Below, one piece after another: positions 35,826-45,517 of a DNA stretch of 64,000 nt. Where the stretch lies: positions 62,001 through 126,000 of the forward strand of contig NZ_NNRL01000157.1 of the NCBI RefSeq assembly GCF_002252505.1. Direction: 5' to 3'. Each line of letters opens with the position of its first letter. Positions within the stretch are counted from its first letter, which is position 1. Position numbers and translations under genes: made by a program. The DNA is from Brucella grignonensis (GTDB lineage Bacteria > Pseudomonadota > Alphaproteobacteria > Rhizobiales > Rhizobiaceae). The notes beneath the pieces were generated by a model, which was given only the letters and a program-made list of their open reading frames with translations, had not been told where the DNA came from and searched no databases.

Positions 35826-36980
35826 CTATCGCTCACCAGTGGCGCGCTTGCGGATGAAGTTGTTGAAGAGGACGGCAATGAGCAGCATCCCACCGAGGAA
35901 CACCAGATACCAGTCCTGATCAATCGTCGTGTAAGTCAGGCCGATCAGCACCATGCCGAAAATGATCGAGCCGAAGAATGCGCCAATGGCTGAACCATAA
36001 CCACCCGTCAGCAAACAGCCGCCAATAACTGCTGCGATGATCGCCTCGAACTCTTTTTGAAAGCCGCGCCGCGCATCGGTCGATCCCGCATCGAGAACGG
36101 TCAGGATCGCGACCAGCGCCGCAGCCATTGCCGTACACATGAATAGAATGGTCTTTACGCGGCGGACCGGTACACCGGAATTACGCGCTGCCAGTGCGTC
36201 ACCGCCAGAAGCAAAAATCCAGTTGCCAAAGCGTGTTCGCACAAGAACGTATGTGGCCAGTAATGCGATGCCGATAAACCAAAGCACTTCTACTGGCACG
36301 CCTTTGACAGTCGGCTGACCATTGGGAAATTTCGCAATCAGGTCTTTTTCGGCAAGCCATGCGAACAGCCCCTGAAAAGCATCACCCGAAAACAATCCGG
36401 CAAGATAGCTGGTGCCAACGGCTTCTTTCACACCGCGCAGCTGCGTTGCACCGCCCGTTGCCCATTTGAGACCGACAAGCGAAAGTCCGCGCAGGATAAA
36501 GAGAAATGCCAGGGTTACGATGAAGGACGGCAATCCGGTTTTGAGCACAATTTGCGCATTCACCGCGCCCACAAGAGCCGCGAAAACCAGCGTCAGAATG
36601 ATTGCAACGACAAGCGGCACCTGCAAGACAACAAGTGCTGCGGCAAATATGAGACCAGCGAACGCAATCATCGATCCGATAGAAAGATCGAACTCGCCGC
36701 CGATCATGAGAAGAGCAGCAGCAACAGCCAGAATACCCAATTGTGATGCTGGCGCCATGAAATTCATAATACCGGCAGCCGTGAACATTGCCGGATTGGC
36801 TGTCGACAGGAAGAAGATCGTGATGAGCACGAGGCCTGAAACCGCTCCCAGCTCAGGACGACTGAGCATCCGTTGGAGAGCGCTGGCATTCTTCAGCCGT
36901 TCATCCCGCTGCGCAGCTGTGATCGCCGGGCCATTTGCGGCGGCCTGAGCAGGCTGCTCTGATGACGTTGGCTCACTCAT
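35826..36980 (-). CDS. Sugar ABC transporter permease (BPD_transp_2)
   Basis: This 384-aa permease has about ten membrane segments after a hydrophilic N-terminus. The coupling-type region is GGCLLTGGYGSAIGAFFGSIIFG near residue 325. The family covers ribose, fructose, xylose and inositol importers. ATG 36980 has a near-ideal ribosome site (AGGAGG, 6 nt upstream). A hairpin sits upstream, between this gene and the binding-protein gene, and probably lowers permease output relative to the binding protein. Confidence 0.92.
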   Translation of the reverse strand: MSEPTSSEQPAQAAANGPAITAAQRDERLKNASALQRMLSRPELGAVSGLVLITIFFLSTANPAMFTAAGIMNFMAPASQLGILAVAAALLMIGGEFDLSIGSMIAFAGLIFAAALVVLQVPLVVAIILTLVFAALVGAVNAQIVLKTGLPSFIVTLAFLFILRGLSLVGLKWATGGATQLRGVKEAVGTSYLAGLFSGDAFQGLFAWLAEKDLIAKFPNGQPTVKGVPVEVLWFIGIALLATYVLVRTRFGNWIFASGGDALAARNSGVPVRRVKTILFMCTAMAAALVAILTVLDAGSTDARRGFQKEFEAIIAAVIGGCLLTGGYGSAIGAFFGSIIFGMVLIGLTYTTIDQDWYLVFLGGMLLIAVLFNNFIRKRATGER

Positions 36981-37118
36981 GCTTTCCTCCTTCAAACGTA
37001 TCTGTAAAAATACGCATTAAAACAATCCACTAGAGCACCGCTTTGATTCAACCTGAGAGAAACGCGCTCCAGACCACGCGACCTGAAGGTCGCGAGCTTG
37101 TGGATATGGAAACCCGTT

Positions 37119-37140
37119 CCCGCCCATTTTCATGGGCGGG
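37119..37140 (-). other. Intercistronic hairpin after the binding-protein gene
   Basis: CCCGCCCAT pairs with ATGGGCGGG around 4 nt. No T-run follows on the minus strand, so read-through into the permease gene is expected. The usual effect of such stems is to protect the binding-protein mRNA. Confidence 0.7.
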
Positions 37141-37170
37141 TGGGTCATTCAAAATTATGCTTTGCTCTAC

Positions 37171-38100
37171 TTAGCGGATGCCCTTGGCAGACAGCTCAAC
37201 TACTTGCTTGGCCTTATCCTTGGTAATCAGGTTCGGACCCGACGGCACATTACCGCCCGGCATCAGACCATATTTTGCATTGAGTGCAAGGAAAGCGACC
37301 GGCAGATAACCCTGCAGGAACTGCTGCTGGTCAATCGCAAAATCCGCTTTCCCATTTTCGACAGCTTCGAGGAAGCCAGCCGACATATCGAAAGTGGCAA
37401 TATGAATGCCGTCGCGACCGCTTTCCGAAGCAGCCTTTACTGCTGGCTCACCAGCCAGTGTTGCATTCAGCGTCAGGATCGTATCGACCGTCGTGTCAGA
37501 TGCAAGCGCTGCACGGACCTTGGATTCGTTTTCGGTCGGATCAGCCGAGGTTGGCAGAACTGTTACGTCGCCAAAGCCTTCCTTGAACCCTGCGCAACGC
37601 TGATCGAGCGAGACGTTACCGACTTCCTGATTGACGCAGATGCCCTTCTTGCCGCCAGCTTTTTTAAGCGCCTCACCGGCAACCTTGCCAGCATCGAACT
37701 CATCCTGACCAACGTGCAGCAGCGCACCAAGCTTTTTGGATGCATCAGAACCTGCGTTCATCGAAATAACCGGAATACCGGCTGCAACAGCACGTTCAAT
37801 CGACGGTCCCAGCGCATCCGCATCCGGGATCGAAACAACAATGCCCTGCGGATTCTGGTTGATTGCAGCATCAATGAGCTGCGCCATCTGCACCATATCG
37901 AATGTTTCAGGCGCGCGATAATCAACCTTTGCACCCGTATCCTTGGCGGCTTCTGCAACGCCATTCTTCACAACCGACCAGAACGGATCAGATGCCTGAC
38001 CGTGGCTCACAACCACAATGCTGACTTCCTGTGCCTGCGCCGCAAACGACGCAGCCATCAGAGCAACCCCAGCGACTGCCGACTTCAAAAGCGATTTCAT
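37171..38100 (-). CDS. Periplasmic sugar/polyol-binding protein
   Basis: This 309-aa type I periplasmic binding protein has a signal peptide (MKSLLKSAVAGVALMAASFA, cleaved after AQA). The ligand-binding fold includes VSIVVVSHGQASDPFWSVVKN, SIPDADAL and ISMNAGSD. Aromatic and Asp residues at typical sugar-contact positions suit a pentose, hexose or inositol. ATG 38100 (GGAGGA 6 nt upstream) is preferred over GTG 38106. It is the first gene of the four-gene uptake operon and divergent from the Gfo/Idh gene. The palindrome in the shared promoter hints at inositol-type control. Confidence 0.88.
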   Translation of the reverse strand: MKSLLKSAVAGVALMAASFAAQAQEVSIVVVSHGQASDPFWSVVKNGVAEAAKDTGAKVDYRAPETFDMVQMAQLIDAAINQNPQGIVVSIPDADALGPSIERAVAAGIPVISMNAGSDASKKLGALLHVGQDEFDAGKVAGEALKKAGGKKGICVNQEVGNVSLDQRCAGFKEGFGDVTVLPTSADPTENESKVRAALASDTTVDTILTLNATLAGEPAVKAASESGRDGIHIATFDMSAGFLEAVENGKADFAIDQQQFLQGYLPVAFLALNAKYGLMPGGNVPSGPNLITKDKAKQVVELSAKGIR

Positions 38101-38230
38101 GTTCACTCCTCCCTACCCGGCACTCCCCGCCGGTTTGTTAATTTATCTGCACCTTGTTCAGAACTAATTCCGGGGCTGCCTCCACGCATTTGATCCCGGC
38201 AATTTTGATCTGACCTTCGATCCTTAATAG

Positions 38231-38273
38231 AATGAAACATTCATTAGAAATTTCTCGTGGAATTATAATTCCA
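38231..38273. promoter_or_regulatory. Candidate operator cluster with IolR-type site
   Basis: TGGAATTATAATTCCA (38258-38273) is a perfect 16-bp palindrome and fits GGAA-N6-TTCC, the site form reported for the RpiR-type repressor IolR of Sinorhizobium meliloti. Just left are AGAAATTTCT (38246-38255) and GAATG-AAA-CATTC (about 38231-38243). The cluster lies in the 245-bp divergent promoter region, about 73 bp before the Gfo/Idh start. The regulator gene is not in the window. Confidence 0.6.
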
Positions 38274-38345
38274 TTTCTGTTAGCTCATGTCAATCACATA
38301 AGCAGCAGTCGAAATGCACATGCAATTTAACTCTGGGAGGAGAGA

Positions 38346-39461
38346 ATGGCAGTTGTAGCAGGCCTGATCGGCTCGGGTTTCATGGGTAAAACTCATGCTC
38401 TCGCCCTTGCAAATGTAAACCGGATTTTCGACCTGCCGATGACGGTCGAACTACATACGCTGGCCGATGTGGATGAAAACACTGCCTTACGCGCAGCGCG
38501 TCAGCTCGGCTTTGCGCATGCGACAGGCAATTGGCACGACCTGATTGCTAATCCGGCCATCAATCTGGTCGACATCACCACGCCAAACCGCTTTCATAAG
38601 GAAATGGCGCTCGCAGCAATTAATGCTGGCAAGCACGTCTATTGCGAAAAACCGTTGGCTCCGACTGCTGCCGAATGTCTTGAAATGACACTCGCTGCCG
38701 AACGAGAGGGCGTTAAAGCCGCGGTCGGCTTTAACTATCTCAAAAACCCGATGATCAAGCTTGCGAAAGACATCATCGATAGCGGCGAAATCGGCGAAAT
38801 CAGAAATTTCCGCGGCATTCATGCCGAGGACTTTATGGCAGATCACCGCATTCCATGGACCTGGCGACTTGATCCGGCAAGCGGTGGCGGCGCACTTGCC
38901 GATATCGGCAGTCATATCATTGCCGCAGCGCGCTATCTGGTTGGCCCCATTGCCGAGGTGATGGGCAAAAGCGTGACAGCGATTGCTGAGCGCCCGGACC
39001 ACAACAAGTCATCTCAGATGAAAGCGGTGGAAGTGGACGACATTTGCCACGCCTTCGTGTCGTTCGGGAACGGCGCTACCGGAACGCTGGAAGCGAACTG
39101 GGTCGCCAGCGGTCGCAAGATGCAGCATGATTTCGAAATATCGGGCTCAAAGGGCTCGATCTTCTTTTCGCAGGAGCGCTTCAACGAACTCGACCTGTTT
39201 CTTTTCTCAGATAAGAAAGGGCAGCAGGGTTTCCGCAAGATTTTCGCTGGTCCTGATCACGAACCTTATGGTGCTTTCTGCGTGGCTGGCGGGCACCAGA
39301 TTGGCTTCAATGATCTGAAAACCATAGAAGTGCGTGACTTCCTGTTGAGCATCGCAGGACAGAATACCGGCCATGCCGATTTCCGCGAAGGCTATGAGGT
39401 GCAAAAAACCATCGAAGCCATCTATGCTTCCAGCCGCGAGCGGCAATGGAAGAAGGTATGA
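38346..39461 (+). CDS. Gfo/Idh/MocA-family dehydrogenase
   Basis: This 371-aa NAD(P)-dependent oxidoreductase has the Rossmann start VAGLIGSGFMGKTHALAL, the family-defining CEKPLAPTA (Lys near residue 100), and the substrate half with DIGSHIIAAARYLVG containing the conserved Asp/His. Members act on inositols, inososes and many sugars. Divergence from the ABC importer and a shared operator region suggest that it processes the imported compound. GGGAGGAGA directly precedes the ATG. Confidence 0.9.
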   Translation: MAVVAGLIGSGFMGKTHALALANVNRIFDLPMTVELHTLADVDENTALRAARQLGFAHATGNWHDLIANPAINLVDITTPNRFHKEMALAAINAGKHVYCEKPLAPTAAECLEMTLAAEREGVKAAVGFNYLKNPMIKLAKDIIDSGEIGEIRNFRGIHAEDFMADHRIPWTWRLDPASGGGALADIGSHIIAAARYLVGPIAEVMGKSVTAIAERPDHNKSSQMKAVEVDDICHAFVSFGNGATGTLEANWVASGRKMQHDFEISGSKGSIFFSQERFNELDLFLFSDKKGQQGFRKIFAGPDHEPYGAFCVAGGHQIGFNDLKTIEVRDFLLSIAGQNTGHADFREGYEVQKTIEAIYASSRERQWKKV

Positions 39462-39462
39462 A

Positions 39463-40236
39463 CTATCGGAGGCGCTTGCGGGTATGAACGATGAAATCAT
39501 CATCGATCTTCATCAACCGCGCATCGATGCCGTAGACATCTTTCAGTAGCGCCGGGGTTAACACATCCTCCGGCGCGCCATCCACAACCAGCCTGCCCTT
39601 ATTCAGCACGATCAGCCGTGTGCAATATTTCGCAGCTAAACCAAGATCATGGAGTGAGGCGATCACCGTCTTCTTCTCGGTTGCCAACCCGGCAAACAGT
39701 TCCATCAGTTCCAGCTGATGTGCCGGGTCCAGCCCCGCCACTGGCTCGTCGGCCAGAATGACCGGCGTATCCTGTGCCAGCACACGCGCGATCAGAGCCC
39801 GTGCTCTTTCGCCACCTGAAAGTTCGTTGGCGGGACGCGAGGCAAGCTCAGCCACGCCCATGCGTTGCATTGCTGTCTCAACGACGGTTTCATCGTCACC
39901 ATCAAGCCCGGCAAAAACAGGCTTCAGTGCCGAACGCCCAAGTGACACCAGCATTCTGACCGAAACCGGCCATGCAACATCACGCTCCTGCGGTAGATAG
40001 GCGATGATCTTGGCGCGGTCTGCCACGTGCATTTTTCTAAGGTCCGAGCCATCAAGCAACATGTCGCCTGTTGATACCGTCAGCCCCAGAAGCGCGCGCA
40101 ACAGCGTGGTCTTTCCTGCACCGTTCGGGCCGATCAGCCCGATAAACTCGCCCTCACCGGCCCCAAAACCAACAGTTTCGAGCACCGCTTTGCGTCCTAG
40201 CGACACATCAAGATTGCGGACTGAAAGTATGCTCAT
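39463..40236 (-). CDS. btuD: Vitamin B12 ABC transporter ATPase BtuD
   Basis: This 257-aa ATPase of the FecE/BtuD type shows Walker A GPNGAGKTT, the signature LSGGERARA, Walker B VILADEPVAGLD and an H-loop in ASLHDLG. It powers the BtuC dimer. The start at 40236 overlaps the btuC stop by 4 bp (ATGA), indicating coupled translation; an in-frame start 11 codons upstream would overlap more. It is the last gene of a btuB-F-C-D operon behind a cobalamin riboswitch, which makes B12 the likely substrate. Confidence 0.93.
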   Translation of the reverse strand: MSILSVRNLDVSLGRKAVLETVGFGAGEGEFIGLIGPNGAGKTTLLRALLGLTVSTGDMLLDGSDLRKMHVADRAKIIAYLPQERDVAWPVSVRMLVSLGRSALKPVFAGLDGDDETVVETAMQRMGVAELASRPANELSGGERARALIARVLAQDTPVILADEPVAGLDPAHQLELMELFAGLATEKKTVIASLHDLGLAAKYCTRLIVLNKGRLVVDGAPEDVLTPALLKDVYGIDARLMKIDDDFIVHTRKRLR

Positions 40237-41234
40237 ACCAGCCGCCTCCGATATTTGAAGACCAGCCACAGGAAGAACGGAGCGCCGATGATTGCCGTCA
40301 GCACGCCGAGTTTTAATTCGCGCCCCGGCATGATGACCCGGACTAATACATCAGCTGCGAGCAGCAATGCAGCACCGCCAAAGGCGCTGGCGACAAGTAG
40401 GTGCGAAGGTCGTGCGCCGACCAGCGGACGCAGAATATGTGGCACCACCAGTCCTACGAAACCGATGGCACCAGCGACTGCTGTTGAGGCCCCGACACTG
40501 GCCGCAGTACCAAGAACCGCCAAAATCTGAACGCGGGAAAGATTGACGCCCATGCTGGCCGCAGCATCTGATCCCAATGTAAGGCTGTCCAGCGCACGGC
40601 CCAGCGAAAACAGCATCACCCAGCCAATCAGGACAAAGGGGGCAGCAAGCCAAACATGGGTCATGGAACGGTCGGCCAGCGAGCCCAACATCCAGAACAC
40701 GATTTCCATCGCAGCAAATGGATTGGGTGAAAGATTGAGCGCCAAAGCTGTCATCGCACCCGCAAGACTGGTGACTGCCACGCCAGCGAGAATGACGGCC
40801 AGTGTTCCCGCGTGGCACCCCGCAAGCACCTTCACCAGAAACACCGACACAAACGCCCCGACCAGCGCCAGCAATGGCAAGGCTAACGGAAAAATCTGCG
40901 ACAATCCCGTATAAATCGCAATCACTGCCCCAAGCGACGCAGAAGAACTCACACCAAGCAATCCCGGTTCGGCCAGCGGATTGCGCAAATAGCCCTGAAG
41001 AGCAGCTCCTGAAAGACCAAGCGAAGCGCCGATCAGAAGAGCGAGCAGTGCGCGCGGCAGCCGGATTTCACGCATGACCAACACGATCGCGTCGCCCTGT
41101 CCGCCCAGCAGCGCCCGGATACTGTCACCAATGCTAATCGATGCCGGGCCAACCAGCAGCGAAAGTGCAAACAGCACAAGCACCAACAGGCCAAGTGCAA
41201 AAAGCAGAAGATAGAAGCGGCTAGTTTCAGTCAC
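40233..41234 (-). CDS. btuC: Vitamin B12 ABC transporter permease BtuC
   Basis: This 333-aa FecCD-family permease has about ten membrane segments, the early IRLPRALLALLIGASLGLSGAAL-type motif in split form (REIRLPRALLALLIGAS and GLSGAALQGYLRNPLAEP), and VGLVVPHILRPLVG near residue 260. I place the start at GTG 41234, where it overlaps the btuF stop by 8 bp (GTGACTGA) and has GGAGG 6 nt upstream. A longer frame to 41285 would overlap btuF by 59 bp. Confidence 0.92.
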   Translation of the reverse strand: MTETSRFYLLLFALGLLVLVLFALSLLVGPASISIGDSIRALLGGQGDAIVLVMREIRLPRALLALLIGASLGLSGAALQGYLRNPLAEPGLLGVSSSASLGAVIAIYTGLSQIFPLALPLLALVGAFVSVFLVKVLAGCHAGTLAVILAGVAVTSLAGAMTALALNLSPNPFAAMEIVFWMLGSLADRSMTHVWLAAPFVLIGWVMLFSLGRALDSLTLGSDAAASMGVNLSRVQILAVLGTAASVGASTAVAGAIGFVGLVVPHILRPLVGARPSHLLVASAFGGAALLLAADVLVRVIMPGRELKLGVLTAIIGAPFFLWLVFKYRRRLV

Positions 41235-42066
41235 GCGCAGCCTCCGCAAGTCTCGCCACTGCCTCAACGCTGAACGGCCCACCACATACGGTCAGATTAT
41301 CGTTGAGTGCCACTGTTCGTGTATGCCCTTCCAGCGCGCGCAATGCGGGGTGCTCAAAATTCTCAAAAGCCAGTGCTGGCGGTCGACCACGTGATCCGCG
41401 CACGAGAATATCTGGCTTTTCCATCACCAGCATTTCCAGCGGCAGCATGGCCGAGCCGCGAACACCGGCTTTGTCGGCAATATTATCAAGCCCGGCCAGA
41501 CGGATCGCTTCATCGATCAGCGTACCGCGCCCTGACGTGTAGCTGTTTGCGTAATAAAGCGCGACGGAGCGCTTATGATCGGGTCGTTTGATTGCTGATA
41601 GTGCTGCATCCATTGCAGCAATTTGTTGACCTGCTTCTTCGTTGCGCCCCAACAATTCACCCATGCGTTTCATATGTACCTTGATATCCTCAAAGGAGCG
41701 TGCAGGCGCAAACTCCTCAACACGCACACCGAGATCACGAAGCAGTCCGACGGTAGCCCGCGAAGAAAACGTGCCCGCCAGCACCAGATCAGGCTTCATG
41801 AGAAAGACTTCCTCTGCCTGTCCATGATTGACCGGAAGCTGCTTTGCCTTCTCAGTCATGACCGACAAAAGCGGATCACGCGAAAGATACGACACCGATA
41901 GTAGTTGCCTGGCATCTGCCAGCAGCATCGCCAGTTGATCAGTGCAGACATTGATCGACACCACGCGCTTGGATCGCTCCTGCGCCTGAGCGGAGTGAAA
42001 CGCAGCCAGAAACAGGCCTGCCACAAGGCCAAGCCTGATTTTCCATGATCCCAACTGCGTTTTCAT
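41227..42066 (-). CDS. btuF: Periplasmic B12-binding protein BtuF
   Basis: This 279-aa protein has a signal peptide (cleaved near AQA, residue 28) and the two-lobe class III binding fold: RVVSINVCTDQLAMLLAD at the start and KPDLVLAG in lobe 1. Such proteins keep a rigid helix between lobes. The riboswitch and the btuB gene upstream set the ligand as cobalamin or a cobinamide. It is encoded 13 bp after btuB. Confidence 0.9.
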   Translation of the reverse strand: MKTQLGSWKIRLGLVAGLFLAAFHSAQAQERSKRVVSINVCTDQLAMLLADARQLLSVSYLSRDPLLSVMTEKAKQLPVNHGQAEEVFLMKPDLVLAGTFSSRATVGLLRDLGVRVEEFAPARSFEDIKVHMKRMGELLGRNEEAGQQIAAMDAALSAIKRPDHKRSVALYYANSYTSGRGTLIDEAIRLAGLDNIADKAGVRGSAMLPLEMLVMEKPDILVRGSRGRPPALAFENFEHPALRALEGHTRTVALNDNLTVCGGPFSVEAVARLAEAARD

Positions 42067-42079
42067 ATTGGATATCTCG

Positions 42080-43945
42080 TCAGAAATTCCGCGTCAGCCC
42101 GATATTGAAGCTGCGCCCCGGCGCATTATAGCCAGACGTCGTCTGGTAATCCTTGTCAAAAATATTCTCCACCGAGAACTTAAACTGCGACTGGGTATCA
42201 ATCTCATAAAGTGCGATGAAATCCGCCGTCACATAAGAATCAAGCTTTTTGGTATTCGCAGCGCTCGTGTAGCGCGAGCCGCCGTAACGCATCCTTGCCG
42301 TTAAATCGAGTTTTTCAACCGGCTTGAAGTTCACCTCTGCCATCGCTTTCACCCGTTCACGATATGGCAGGTCGTTGTCGGTATCCTCATCAATTGGCTT
42401 CTTAAAGTCCAGTGAGCCTTTGATCGCCAAAGTCTCATTGAGGCGATGGGCGAGTGCCGCCTCAAAACCCGTCACTTGTGCTCGTGCGATATTATAAGGC
42501 AGGTAGGATGGCGCCGTACTCATGATCGCATCACGCAGCCAGGTCTTATAGAAAGCCAGATCTAGACTTGTATCGGCTGTCGCCTGCCAGTTGAGGCCAA
42601 TCTCGTAGGAGCGTGATTTTTCCGGTTGCAAATCGGCATTGGCAAAACCGGGATAATAAAGCTCATTGAAGGTAGGAGCACGGAAGCCGGTGCCGAACGA
42701 CGAACGCAGCACGAGATCGGGCAGAATTTCGTAACTCGCACCGAGATTATACGTCACGACATCACCGAACTGCTCATTGTAGTCATAGCGCACACCGCCA
42801 TCAAAACGCAGCGCATCATATTCAAGTGAATATTGGCCAAACATCGCAGCGAGATTGCGACTCGTCTCAGCATAAGCAGTTGTTGCATCCACTTCTTCGC
42901 GGTAAGCTTCAACGCCACCAGTCACCACATGCAAAACGTTACCCGTTTCAAACTGCTTTTCCGTTGAAGCGAAGATGCCATAGCGCTTGGTTTCAAAGCG
43001 GTCCGAGCCACTGACGCTCTTGCGAAAATTCCTGCTATGATCGAGGCCAGAGCTGAGTTCAATCGTCGAAGACCAGTCTGACGTGTGATCGATCCGCGCA
43101 CCAAGCTTGCCGCTGAATGCAGTTGTGTAAGCTTCATTGGCTGACGGCGCTTTGGCGTCATATTGATTGCGTCCTCGGCTCAAAAGACCATCGGTATAAA
43201 TCTTGCCCCAGTCGAAATCCTTCGACAGCGCGAAGTTGAACGATCCCTGCAGAAAACCGTCGCGATCAGGCTCATAACCAAAAGCTTCAGGAGTCGTGAA
43301 ATTATAACCCCGTGTGCCGGTAACAGCCGCGCCGAAGGCATAATCGATACCGTCTTTGCTGCGTCCCTGCAGCGAACCGGACGCATAGCCGCCCCACGGA
43401 TGCATGACGCCCGTTGTCGCGCTCCCGCAGAAAGAGCGCTCGCCACAAACTCCGCCCTGCCTGGTGATGATGTTGATGACACCGCCCATCGCATCGGCAC
43501 CATATTGCGAGGAATGCGCGCCTTTGGCGATTTCAATACGATCAATCGAACTCAGCGGAATATCGGAAAGCGCTGTTGCGCCTGTCGTTGCCGAAGCTGT
43601 TCGCACGCCATTCACCAGAACGACTGTCTGTTTCGATGACATTCCACGAATGTAAAGATTGGAAGATGATCCCTGCCCGCCATTGGTGGTGATCGAAATG
43701 CCCGGATAATATTGCAGCAGCGACTGGAGATCCGGTGAGGCAGAACGCTCTATCTCGGCCTTATCAATCACCGTGACGGAAGACGTCGAACGCTGCAACG
43801 ATGTTGCGCGACGGAGCGGCGTAACAACGATGGTGTCGAGCACGACTCCATCCTGCGCATTTGGGTTTGTCTGTGCGATAGCATCCAACGGCACCGCCAC
43901 AAGAACGGTCGATGCAAGGTATGCGGATAGTCGGAGAATATGCAT
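42080..43945 (-). CDS. btuB: TonB-dependent outer-membrane B12 receptor BtuB
   Basis: This 621-aa receptor has a signal peptide (ending near AIAQT), a TonB box-like stretch DTIVVTPLRR, a plug domain with SLLQYYPGISI and NLYIRGMSSKQTVVLVNGVR, and a 22-strand barrel ending in the typical terminal Phe (NIGLTRNF). The start MHILRLSAYL at 43945 has AGGAAG 8 nt upstream and is better than a frame start 11 codons earlier. The cobalamin riboswitch 150 bp upstream makes the B12 assignment strong. TonB itself is not in the window. Confidence 0.93.
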   Translation of the reverse strand: MHILRLSAYLASTVLVAVPLDAIAQTNPNAQDGVVLDTIVVTPLRRATSLQRSTSSVTVIDKAEIERSASPDLQSLLQYYPGISITTNGGQGSSSNLYIRGMSSKQTVVLVNGVRTASATTGATALSDIPLSSIDRIEIAKGAHSSQYGADAMGGVINIITRQGGVCGERSFCGSATTGVMHPWGGYASGSLQGRSKDGIDYAFGAAVTGTRGYNFTTPEAFGYEPDRDGFLQGSFNFALSKDFDWGKIYTDGLLSRGRNQYDAKAPSANEAYTTAFSGKLGARIDHTSDWSSTIELSSGLDHSRNFRKSVSGSDRFETKRYGIFASTEKQFETGNVLHVVTGGVEAYREEVDATTAYAETSRNLAAMFGQYSLEYDALRFDGGVRYDYNEQFGDVVTYNLGASYEILPDLVLRSSFGTGFRAPTFNELYYPGFANADLQPEKSRSYEIGLNWQATADTSLDLAFYKTWLRDAIMSTAPSYLPYNIARAQVTGFEAALAHRLNETLAIKGSLDFKKPIDEDTDNDLPYRERVKAMAEVNFKPVEKLDLTARMRYGGSRYTSAANTKKLDSYVTADFIALYEIDTQSQFKFSVENIFDKDYQTTSGYNAPGRSFNIGLTRNF

Positions 43946-44097
43946 ATTTCTACTTCCTGCGCGCAAGCGTTGCTTCACCGCAGGTGTCAGAAATCAGGGC
44001 GCAAGCCCCCTGTCTTTGTCCCACGGCAACATTTCACAATGTCACCGCTACGGACGGCCGCGACTGAACACCCCTCGTGTCAGCCATGGGTGACTGG

Positions 44098-44305
44098 ATA
44101 CGGCAGGTCTCCTGACTTCCGGGTCTTCATCGGTCCTCCGCCTTCCCGAACACGAATGTTCAGTGGCTATGATCGTGGGATACGATCATGGGAGGATGAC
44201 TCGCCGGTTACAGTTGCGGGGGCAGTCTCGGCATCAGCAATTTAATGCTTCACCGTGTTCCCTTTTCATCCACCCTCTCGGGCAGAACCGTTTCCTGTTC
44301 GAGCG
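44098..44305 (-). promoter_or_regulatory. Cobalamin riboswitch upstream of the btu operon
   Basis: Minus-strand order: GATGAAAAGGGAACACGGTG, CCCCCGCAACTGTAACCGGC, GCCACTGAA, CGGGAAGGCGG, and the B12 box AGTCAGGAGACCTGCC (44102-44117 on +). It matches the consensus more closely than the cbt copy. It should shut off btuBFCD when cobalamin is plentiful. Confidence 0.96.
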
Positions 44306-44346
44306 ATAGCAAGGGGAAGGAAGATTATCAACTGCAACAATATGCC

Positions 44347-44384
44347 CCATCTGAATCACATTCGGAATGAAGCGATTCAGATGG
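44347..44384 (-). terminator. Terminator-like hairpin after the efflux operon
   Basis: CCATCTGAATC pairs perfectly with GATTCAGATGG (11 bp, 16-nt loop). It lies 20 bp beyond the yhhJ stop and just before the btu leader. The T-run is weak, so separation of the two operons may be incomplete. Confidence 0.65.
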
Positions 44385-44403
44385 TTGAATTGTAAAGGTT
44401 TTT

Positions 44404-45516
44404 CTATCTCAGGAAGTCACGGAAACGACGCAGAGCGAAGAAGAAAAGAATGCTTCCAATTACAATCATGGCCAGTAATTGCGGCCACACGACGCTGAGT
44501 CCTGCCCCCCGGAACAACACCGATTGCGCAAGCATTACGAAATGCGTGTTGGGTGCTGCCAGCATGATGTTCTGGATAATTTCAGGCATGCTCTCACGCG
44601 GCGTTGTACCGCCTGAGAGAACCTGAAGCGGCAGCAAAACCAGCATCAGCAGAAGGCCAAACTGCGGCATCGAACCGGCAATCGTTGCGAGGAAAATACC
44701 AAGGCTGGTGGTTGCAAAAAGCTGCAATGCAGCCCCCGCCAGAAACAGTGTCAGTGAACCGTTGATCGGCACCGCCAGAACGCCCTGCACCACCACGATC
44801 AGCGAAAAGGCCGTAGCGACCAGAACCACCATACCCATAGACCAGACCTTGGAGATCATGATCTCAAGCGGCGTTACCGGCATCACCAAAAGGTGCTCGA
44901 TGGTGCCATGCTCGCGCTCACGGATAAGGGCTGCACCCGTCAGAATAATTGAGAGCATCGTCACCGACGAGATGACATTGGTAATCGCTCCGAACCACCC
45001 CTTGTTCAGATCCTGATTGAACCTCGCACGCAAATTGAGGCCAACTGGCGTTTGTGTGTCCCCGCGATAGCGATTGAGAAACTCGGAAACTTCGCTCGAG
45101 ACAATCGATTGCACATAGCCACCACCCGTGAAGGCCTGGCTCATGCGCGTTGCATCAACATTCAGCTGAATTGTTGGTGAACGCCCCGCGAGAAGATCAC
45201 GCTGGAAATTCGGCGGGATATCGAGTGCGAATGTATCCAGCCCCGCATCCATGCGCTTATCCATCTCATGAGACGAGATGAGTTTGGGAGGCACGAAATA
45301 TGGCGGATAAAACGCGGTCGTGATCCGCCCCGAAACCGGCGACTGATCCTCGTCGACAATGGCTATAGCTGCATTGTTAAGGTTTTCGGGCATAGCCTTT
45401 GCCGCCGTGTAGATTGCGAGCGTGAAGGCATAGACAATGAGCAGCAGAAGCATCGGATCGCGCGCCAGTCCGCGCAGTTCCTTGATGCCAAGCTGGAATA
45501 TGTTGGAAACCCGCAT
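44404..45516 (-). CDS. yhhJ: ABC-2-type permease YhhJ-like
   Basis: This 370-aa protein has an N-terminal membrane segment, a long periplasmic loop, and five more segments near the C-terminus with the ABC-2 signature (ALIREREHGTIEHLLVMPVTP, about residues 215-235). It is the third member of the hlyD-rbbA-yhhJ efflux set. ATG 45516 is 1 bp after the rbbA stop; a frame start 20 codons upstream overlaps rbbA. The transported compound is unknown; similar systems are tied to drug or stress tolerance. Confidence 0.87.
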   Translation of the reverse strand: MRVSNIFQLGIKELRGLARDPMLLLLIVYAFTLAIYTAAKAMPENLNNAAIAIVDEDQSPVSGRITTAFYPPYFVPPKLISSHEMDKRMDAGLDTFALDIPPNFQRDLLAGRSPTIQLNVDATRMSQAFTGGGYVQSIVSSEVSEFLNRYRGDTQTPVGLNLRARFNQDLNKGWFGAITNVISSVTMLSIILTGAALIREREHGTIEHLLVMPVTPLEIMISKVWSMGMVVLVATAFSLIVVVQGVLAVPINGSLTLFLAGAALQLFATTSLGIFLATIAGSMPQFGLLLMLVLLPLQVLSGGTTPRESMPEIIQNIMLAAPNTHFVMLAQSVLFRGAGLSVVWPQLLAMIVIGSILFFFALRRFRDFLR

Positions 45517-45517
45517 C

